From the NCBI RefSeq assembly GCF_044582145.1, contig NZ_JBDODO010000001.1: a stretch of DNA of 64,000 bases. One strand, written 5' to 3'. The translations under genes were made by a program, and so were the position numbers. Shown here piece by piece: positions 59,310 to 64,000 of the stretch; the stretch's first letter is position 1; every line of letters starts with the position of its first letter. The stretch is from Guyparkeria sp016278265 (GTDB lineage: Bacteria > Pseudomonadota > Gammaproteobacteria > Halothiobacillales > Halothiobacillaceae). The notes under the pieces are model-generated. The model was not told the DNA's origin, searched no databases, and saw only the letters and a list, made by a program, of their open reading frames with translations.

Positions 59310-59409
59310 TTTTCTTGCACCAAGTCGGGCATCAGCGGATCATGTCGACAGCATGCCGCGCGATCTCGCGCCCGCCGCATTCGAGATACATCGTTCACCG
59401 GAGGATTCC

Positions 59410-60825
59410 ATGTCCAACGCGACCAACAAAGTCATGACCATGATGGAAGAAAACGGCGTCAAGTTCGTCGACTTCCGCTTCACCGACACGCTGGGCAAGC
59501 AGCAGCACGTCACCTACCCGGCCAGCCACATCGACGAGGAAACCTTCGAGGACGGCGTGATGTTCGACGGCTCCTCGATCGCCGGCTGGAAGGGCATCAA
59601 CGCCTCGGACATGATCCTGATGCCGGACCCGGAATCCGCCAACATCGATCCGTTCTCCGAAGAACCGACGCTGATCGTCATCTGCGACATCATCGAGCCG
59701 GACACCATGCAGGGCTACAACCGTGACCCGCGCTCGGTCGCCCGTCGCGCCGAGGCCTACATCCAGTCCTCCGGCCTGGCCGATGCCGCACTGTTCGGCC
59801 CGGAAAACGAATTCTTCATCCTCGACGACGTCCGCTGGGGCTCGGACATGTCCGGCTCGTTCGTCAAGATCGACTCCAAGGAAGCCTCCTGGAACGCCGA
59901 GCGCGTCTACGAGGACGGCAACATGGGCCACCGTCCGGGCGTCAAGGGTGGCTACTTCCCCGTCCCGCCGGTCGACTCCCTGCACGATCTCCGTCAGGCG
60001 ATGTGCCTGGTGCTCGAGGAAATGGGCCAGGACGTCGAGGTACACCACCACGAAGTCGCGACTGCCGGTCAGTGCGAGATCGGCGTCGCGTTCAACACCC
60101 TGGTGAAGAAGGCCGACGAAGTACAGGATTTCAAGTACGTCATCCACAACGTCGCCCACGCCTACGGCAAGACCGCGACCTTCATGCCCAAGCCGATCGT
60201 TGGTGACAACGGTTCCGGCATGCACGTCCACCAGTCGATGACCCGGGACGGCAAGAACCTGTTCTCCGGCGACGGCTACGCGGGCCTCTCCGAGATGGCG
60301 CTGTACTACATTGGCGGCATCATCAAGCACGCCCGCGCGTTGAACGCGTTCTGCAACCCGTCGACCAACAGCTACAAGCGCCTGGTCCCGGGCTTCGAGG
60401 CACCGGTCAAGCTGGCCTACTCCAGCCGCAACCGCTCGGCATCCATCCGGATCCCGTTCGTCTCGAACCCGAAGGCCCGTCGCGTCGAGCTGCGCTTCCC
60501 GGACTCCACTGCCAACCCGTACCTGGCGTTCTCGGCGATGCTGATGGCCGGCATCGACGGCATCCAGAACAAGATCCACCCGGGCGAGGCAGCCAGCAAG
60601 AACCTCTACGACCTGCCGCCGGAAGAAGAGAAGAACATCCCCGAGGTGGCCTTCTCGCTGGACGAGGCGCTCAAGGCGCTCGACGAGGACCGCGAGTTCC
60701 TGACCCGTGGCGATGTCTTTTCCGACGACCTGATCGATGCCTACATCGAGCTCAAGGAAGAAGAAGTCCAGCTGCTGCGGATGACCACGCATCCGGTCGA
60801 GTTCGACATGTACTACAGCCTGTAA
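59410..60825 (+). CDS. glnA: Glutamine synthetase, type I
   Basis: Main ammonium-assimilating enzyme, dodecameric, 471 residues as usual for GS I-beta. Features: VDFRFTDTLGKQQHVT near the N-terminus, DGSSIAGWKGI, the metal-binding FGPENEFFILD and HHHEVATAGQCEIG, the ATP-binding KPIVGDNGSGMHVHQS, and the adenylylation tyrosine Y400 in NLYDLPPEE, so activity should be controlled by GlnE. GGAGG sits five bases before the ATG; the longer open frame upstream is promoter DNA. Dual promoter candidates and an NtrC-like site lie upstream. Confidence 0.98.
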   Translation: MSNATNKVMTMMEENGVKFVDFRFTDTLGKQQHVTYPASHIDEETFEDGVMFDGSSIAGWKGINASDMILMPDPESANIDPFSEEPTLIVICDIIEPDTMQGYNRDPRSVARRAEAYIQSSGLADAALFGPENEFFILDDVRWGSDMSGSFVKIDSKEASWNAERVYEDGNMGHRPGVKGGYFPVPPVDSLHDLRQAMCLVLEEMGQDVEVHHHEVATAGQCEIGVAFNTLVKKADEVQDFKYVIHNVAHAYGKTATFMPKPIVGDNGSGMHVHQSMTRDGKNLFSGDGYAGLSEMALYYIGGIIKHARALNAFCNPSTNSYKRLVPGFEAPVKLAYSSRNRSASIRIPFVSNPKARRVELRFPDSTANPYLAFSAMLMAGIDGIQNKIHPGEAASKNLYDLPPEEEKNIPEVAFSLDEALKALDEDREFLTRGDVFSDDLIDAYIELKEEEVQLLRMTTHPVEFDMYYSL

Positions 60826-60871
60826 GGCCAGTGGCCCGGCCGGGCGCAAATGCCCGGCCACCGGAAACACG

Positions 60872-60897
60872 AACGCCCCGCATTGCGGGGCGTTTTT
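60872..60897 (+). terminator. Terminator of glnA
   Basis: A ten-base-pair stem (60872-60881 and 60885-60894) with a three-base loop, followed by a T-run. A second GC hairpin without T-run (60839-60845 with 60852-60858) precedes it. Confidence 0.92.
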
Positions 60898-60926
60898 CAT
60901 GCGTGGCGCCAGCGGAGGAAGGCGGC

Positions 60927-61160
60927 CTACTTCTTCGGAACGCCCTCGGCGCCCAGCTCTTCCTTCATCCGCTTTTGGAATTCCTTGATCTGCTCGCGGG
61001 CCTGTTGTTCGCTGACGCCATAGCGGGCCTGGATCTTGCCGATCAGCTCATCCTTCTTGCCCTCGATCACCGCGAACTCATCGCCCGTGATCTTGCCCCA
61101 ATATTCCTCGGCGTGCCCAATGAACGAGCGCCAGTTACCTGCGATGTGATCCCACTTCAT
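60927..61160 (-). CDS. CsbD-family stress protein
   Basis: A 77-residue CsbD-like (YjbJ-type) helical protein: MKWDHIAGNWRSFIGHAEEYWGKITGDEFAVIEGKKDELIGKIQARYGVSEQQAREQI covers residues 1-58 in the conserved order, ending in a charged tail. Members are abundant under envelope or osmotic stress; their function is unknown. The ATG has AGGAG seven bases upstream; an open frame extends 14 codons further without a ribosome site. Confidence 0.9.
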   Translation of the reverse strand: MKWDHIAGNWRSFIGHAEEYWGKITGDEFAVIEGKKDELIGKIQARYGVSEQQAREQIKEFQKRMKEELGAEGVPKK

Positions 61161-61311
61161 TACGGAACTCCTGTGCGGTTTTGCCCTCTTCATTGTAGGC
61201 AATCGACGCCGACCTGCCGAGCTGAATGCGACGCAGCCCTAAGCCGGCGTTACAATGAGCACAACTAATCATTATTCCTTTCGAAGACATTTTGAGAACA
61301 GAGAGACTGCC

Positions 61312-61659
61312 ATGCCACCCGAGGTCCTGTTTCGCGCCCTTGGCGACACCACCCGCCTACGCTGCCTGATGCTGCTGCTCCGCGAGAGGGAACTGTGTGT
61401 CTGCGAGTTGACCGAGGCACTGGCCTTGAGCCAGCCGAAGATTTCCCGCCACCTGGCCCATTTGCGCGATGCCGGCATTACCCAGGTGCGACGCGATGGC
61501 ACCTGGGTGTTCTACCGCGTGGCCGAGGACCTGCCCGCCTGGGTCCGCGCCGTCCTCAAGGCCACCTTCGACGGCAACGCCAATGGCGAGACATTGACCC
61601 AGGATCTGGCCCGACTCAAGCAGATGATCGGCCGCCCGCCACGTGATTGCTCCACCTGA
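61312..61659 (+). CDS. ArsR/SmtB-family transcriptional regulator
   Basis: A 115-residue winged-helix repressor: PPEVLFRALGDTTRLRCLMLLLRE, then ELCVCELTEALALSQPKISRHLAHLRDAGI (recognition helix SQPKISRHL) and the wing VRRDGTWVFYRV. The ELCVCEL metal site has C29 and C31 of the arsenite-binding trio; the third position is T34. It may therefore sense arsenite or antimonite weakly, or another metal, or respond to thiol/sulfur chemistry. Chosen start: the ATG after GAGAGAC, giving the common MPPEVLF beginning; another ATG lies 19 codons upstream. No arsenic-resistance genes are adjacent; the next gene is DUF3817. Confidence 0.9.
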   Translation: MPPEVLFRALGDTTRLRCLMLLLRERELCVCELTEALALSQPKISRHLAHLRDAGITQVRRDGTWVFYRVAEDLPAWVRAVLKATFDGNANGETLTQDLARLKQMIGRPPRDCST

Positions 61660-61760
61660 GCCTTATCTGCACGAACCGCCGATTCGGCAAGCCGAGCCAT
61701 AATCTGCCATGTTCGAGTCAATTCGGCTATCCAGAAGGCAAGGCGCCTGCTTTTAGATAA

Positions 61761-61787
61761 ACTTGCCTTATTTGAAATAAGGCAAGT
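61761..61787. promoter_or_regulatory. 27-bp perfect palindrome before the DUF3817 gene
   Basis: Two 13-bp arms (61761-61773 and 61775-61787), perfectly complementary around one G, AT-rich inside and GC-containing at the ends. It abuts the start region of the DUF3817 gene, and an extra copy of the AAGGCAAG half-site occurs at about 61737-61744. Candidate operator, or an mRNA hairpin covering the ribosome site. Confidence 0.65.
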
Positions 61788-61797
61788 GGCGATCCTC

Positions 61798-62109
61798 ATG
61801 GCACAGCAACCCAATCTGGCGCTCCGACACCTCAGGCTGATGACCCTACTGGAAGGCGGCTCGCTGATTGCCCTGGTAGCAATCGCCATGCCTCTCAAGT
61901 ATCTGGCAGGCATGCCCGAGGCGGTCAGTGCCGTCGGCCCGCTCCACGGGGTGCTGTTCCTTTGGACGATGGCCGTGCTGGCTATCACGCTCTACCGCCG
62001 ACTGCTGCCCGTCCACCATGGGGCGGTGGTAGCGGTCGCGGCGTTTATCCCCTTCGGTGGGCTGGTCTCGCACCGGCTGGTCCGTCGCCGCATCCAGGCC
62101 ACGGCCTGA
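61798..62109 (+). CDS. DUF3817-family membrane protein
   Basis: A 103-residue integral membrane protein with three hydrophobic segments and the DUF3817 pattern LRLMTLLEGGSLIALVAIAMPLKYLAGMPEAVSAVGPLHGVLFLWT, ending in GGLVSHRLVRRRIQ. Function unknown. The ATG at 61798 is used; a GTG at 61786, overlapping the end of the palindrome, has an AAGG a few bases ahead and is possible. Confidence 0.85.
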   Translation: MAQQPNLALRHLRLMTLLEGGSLIALVAIAMPLKYLAGMPEAVSAVGPLHGVLFLWTMAVLAITLYRRLLPVHHGAVVAVAAFIPFGGLVSHRLVRRRIQATA

Positions 62110-62171
62110 GCGCCGCCCACTCGAGAACACGACCCGACGGTGAAGACAGGACGCGAGCACATGGAGCGTCC

Positions 62172-63110
62172 CTAGCGGCGCAACTCGACCGGGATGGGAA
62201 AGACCATGTTCTCGACCACGGCGGGCTCGCGTTCCTCGAGCGTCGCCTTGCACTCGAGCTTGAGCCGCTCGATCACCTGCTGGACGAGGATCTCGGGGGC
62301 CGAAGCGCCGGCCGTGACGCCTACCCGGCTGCAATCGGTGAACCAGGCCGGGTCGATGTCGTTCGCGCCGTCGATCAGGTGGGCGGGCGTGCCGGACTGC
62401 TCCGCCAGTTCGCGCAGGCGATTGGAGTTGGAACTGGTCTTCGAGCCGACCACCAGCACCAGGTCGCAGCTTTCGGCCAGCTCGCGCACGGCGTCCTGGC
62501 GGTTCTGCGTGGCGTAGCAGATGTCATCCTTGCGCGGCCCCTCGACCTGGGGAAAACGCTCCTGCAGTGCGCCGATGATCGCGCGGGTCTCGTCGACCGA
62601 GAGCGTGGTCTGGGTGGCCCAGGCCAGCCCCTTGGGGTTGTCCACCTGCAAATGCTCCACGTCCGCGATCTTCTCAACCAGATGGATCTGCCCACCGAAG
62701 GCCGGGTCGAAGTGCCCCATGGTGCCTTCGACCTCGGGGTGGCCTTCGTGGCCGATCAGCACCACATCGCGCCCCGCCCGGGCGTGGCGGGCGACCTCCA
62801 TGTGCACCTTGGTCACCAGCGGGCAGGTGGCATCGAAGACGGTCAGACCGCGCTCCGCGGCCGTGTCCTGAATCGCCTTGGAGACGCCGTGGGCGGAGAA
62901 GATCAGGGTGGACCCATCAGGCACGTCGGCCAGGTCCTCGATGAAGATCGCACCCTTGTCGCGCAGGTTGTCGACGATATAGCGGTTGTGGACGATCTCG
63001 TGGCGCACGTAGATGGGCGCGCCGAAGGAATCGAGTGCGCGGTCGACGATCTCCACCGCCCGGTCGACCCCGGCGCAGAAGCCGCGCGGATTGGCGAGCT
63101 GGATCTTCAT
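62172..63110 (-). CDS. ispH: 4-hydroxy-3-methylbut-2-enyl diphosphate reductase
   Basis: Last step of the MEP isoprenoid pathway, a [4Fe-4S] enzyme of 312 residues. The three cluster cysteines are in NPRGFCAGVDRAVE (C12), TCPLVTKVH (about C96) and DDICYATQNRQ (about C197); substrate-binding residues include HEIVHN, HGVS, HEGHPEVEGTMG and NSNRL. A GGAGG site precedes the ATG. It overlaps fkpB by 4 bp. Confidence 0.97.
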   Translation of the reverse strand: MKIQLANPRGFCAGVDRAVEIVDRALDSFGAPIYVRHEIVHNRYIVDNLRDKGAIFIEDLADVPDGSTLIFSAHGVSKAIQDTAAERGLTVFDATCPLVTKVHMEVARHARAGRDVVLIGHEGHPEVEGTMGHFDPAFGGQIHLVEKIADVEHLQVDNPKGLAWATQTTLSVDETRAIIGALQERFPQVEGPRKDDICYATQNRQDAVRELAESCDLVLVVGSKTSSNSNRLRELAEQSGTPAHLIDGANDIDPAWFTDCSRVGVTAGASAPEILVQQVIERLKLECKATLEEREPAVVENMVFPIPVELRR

Positions 63111-63607
63111 GACACCTCCTCCTTCAGGGCTGGGGAATCGGCGGGTGCGGGCTGCCCGTCGACGGCCATCACCCGAACGATGAACTGGATGTTCTGCCCG
63201 GCCAGCGGGTGGTTGAAGTCCACCGTCACGGCATCCTCGGTCAGGGCCGTCACGGTGCCCGGCACCGACTCGCCGCTGGGCAGGTCGAACTCGATCACCA
63301 GTTGCGGCTCGAGCGTCATGTCCTCCGGGAACCGGCCGCGCGGCATGGTGTGCACGTTGTTCGGGTCCGGCATGCCGAAGGCGTACTGCGGAGTGAGCAG
63401 GATGCGGGTGTGCTCGCCCAGCGGCAGGCCCACCAGCGCCTCCTCGAGACGCGGCTCGAAGGCACCGGCACCGAGCTTCACGGTATACGGCTCGTCGTCG
63501 AAGGTGCTGTCGGCCACGCGATCGTCGGGGAGACGGATCTCGTAGTGAAAGGTCACCTCGGAATGCTTGCCGATGGTCGGCAAATCGGGCTTGTCGGCGT
63601 CACTCAT
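63107..63607 (-). CDS. fkpB: FKBP-type peptidyl-prolyl isomerase FkpB (SlpA)
   Basis: A 166-residue cytoplasmic FKBP of the SlpA class with the insert-in-flap domain: HYEIRLPDDRVADSTFDDEPYTVKLGAGAFEPRLEEALVGLPLGEHTRILLTPQYAFG (about 20-78), flap MPDPNNVHTMPRGRFPEDM, and FDLPSGESVPGTVTALTEDAVTVDFNHPLAGQNIQFIVRVMAV. The order lspA-fkpB-ispH is conserved in gammaproteobacteria. It overlaps lspA by 8 bp. Confidence 0.96.
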   Translation of the reverse strand: MSDADKPDLPTIGKHSEVTFHYEIRLPDDRVADSTFDDEPYTVKLGAGAFEPRLEEALVGLPLGEHTRILLTPQYAFGMPDPNNVHTMPRGRFPEDMTLEPQLVIEFDLPSGESVPGTVTALTEDAVTVDFNHPLAGQNIQFIVRVMAVDGQPAPADSPALKEEVS

Positions 63608-64000
63608 CGGATACGCTCTCTCGGCCAGCGGGCCGCAGTTCGGCCCAGATGATCAGTGCCACGCCGATGGTAATGGCCGCATCGGCGATGTTGAAGGCCG
63701 GCCAGTGCCAGCCGGCGGCATGGAAATCGAGGAAATCGACCACGTGGCCGTAGAGGACACGGTCGATCACGTTCCCCACCGCCCCGCCGATCACCAGCGT
63801 GATGCCCGCCTTGATGCGCCCGTCCCGGATCGCCACGAACGCCAGCCAGGCCAGCAGCGCAGCCGTGATCACCACGGCCAGAAAGACGAAAAACCAGCGC
63901 TGCCAGCCGTCGTGGTCGGCCAGGAACGAGAAGGCCGCGCCGGTGTTGTACAGCAGGGTGAAGTTGAAGAACGGTAGCACCTCGACCGGCCGGGCGTAGG
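63600..64000 (-). CDS. lspA: Lipoprotein signal peptidase (5' end outside window)
   Basis: Inner-membrane aspartyl protease that removes signal peptides of diacylated prolipoproteins. The frame runs off the right edge (last in-window codons Tyr-Ala-Arg-Pro-Val-Glu-Val). Present are FNFTLLYNTGAAFSFLADHDGWQRWFFV, the first catalytic Asp in GGAVGNVIDRVLYGHVVDFLDF and the second in FNIADAAITIGVALI. The C-terminal part amounts to about 133 residues of the expected 160-170; roughly 35 N-terminal residues are missing. ileS would be expected just upstream. Confidence 0.96.
   Translation of the reverse strand, partial: YARPVEVLPFFNFTLLYNTGAAFSFLADHDGWQRWFFVFLAVVITAALLAWLAFVAIRDGRIKAGITLVIGGAVGNVIDRVLYGHVVDFLDFHAAGWHWPAFNIADAAITIGVALIIWAELRPAGRESVSDE

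Noticed and set aside
59221..59409. 63-codon N-terminal extension of glnA
   Set aside because: Overlaps the promoter elements; glutamine synthetase begins at MSNATNKVM with GGAGG upstream.
60839..60858. First hairpin after glnA as an independent terminator
   Set aside because: GC stem without a T-run; the hairpin at 60872 is the better terminator.
59395..60900. Open frame of 501 codons opposite glnA
   Set aside because: Shadow of glutamine synthetase; no ribosome site and no domain.

Overview
The window looks like the chromosome of a motile, GC-rich gammaproteobacterium, most probably a sulfur-oxidising member of the Chromatiales or a relative such as Halothiobacillaceae. That placement is inference. 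It rests on the Pil-Chp cluster next to glutathione genes and a TonB (a Pseudomonas-like arrangement), the GshA family seen in acidithiobacilli and similar lithotrophs, an exported DsrE-family protein, the his-tatABC linkage and the lspA-fkpB-ispH order. Nearly all genes are core functions. There are no phage genes, insertion sequences, rRNA genes or CRISPR arrays.

Layout. 1-2.5 kb: end of a BtuB-like vitamin B12 receptor and a small membrane protein resembling the solitary B12 transporter BtuM. 2.6-13.4 kb (minus): pilG-pilH-pilI-pilJ-chpA-chpC, the chemosensory system controlling type IV pili, with a 2209-residue ChpA. 13.6-17.8 kb: gshA-gshB-apbE-tonB. 17.8-20.8 kb: dksA (zinc-finger cysteines mostly lost), periplasmic cyclophilin, RNase D, an IbaG/BolA protein and a DUF1244 protein. 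20.8-23.1 kb: an exported protein of unknown function, a spermidine-synthase-like protein and a Gly-Val-Asp tRNA operon. 23.3-33.7 kb (mostly minus): cation/proton antiporter, DsrE-like protein, nadA, aspS, DUF502 and DUF3429 membrane proteins, a chemoreceptor with a flagellar sigma-28-type promoter, a small membrane protein and a YccA/Bax-inhibitor protein. 33.8-41.4 kb (plus): a dehydrogenase, then an HlyD-ABC-permease-permease-cardiolipin synthase operon whose HlyD gene is frameshifted at a run of eight G. 41.5-46.2 kb (minus): Sel1-repeat protein, ZIP transporter, dinB, PAS-GGDEF protein and tRNA-Phe. 46.4-52.1 kb: hisBHAFIE followed by tatABC. 52.2-60.8 kb: gpmI, a chemoreceptor, a His-rich outer-membrane protein behind a Zur-box-like palindrome, a single-pass membrane protein, a second dehydrogenase, a small Cys-rich protein and glnA with sigma-70- and sigma-54-type promoter candidates. 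60.9-64 kb: CsbD-like protein, ArsR-family regulator, a DUF3817 protein behind a 27-bp perfect palindrome, then ispH, fkpB and lspA (running off the window).

Themes. Surface motility is represented by Pil-Chp plus a TonB whose Pseudomonas counterpart is needed for twitching, and swimming by two other chemoreceptors, one with a FliA-type promoter. Metal handling recurs: B12/cobalt uptake, a ZIP transporter, a Zur-type site and a DksA that should not need zinc. No clearly new multi-gene system was found. The best leads are individual anomalies: the DksA, the in-frame hexamer repeat in chpA, the G8 frameshift, the short ORF coupled to cls, the long TatC tail and two orphan palindromes.
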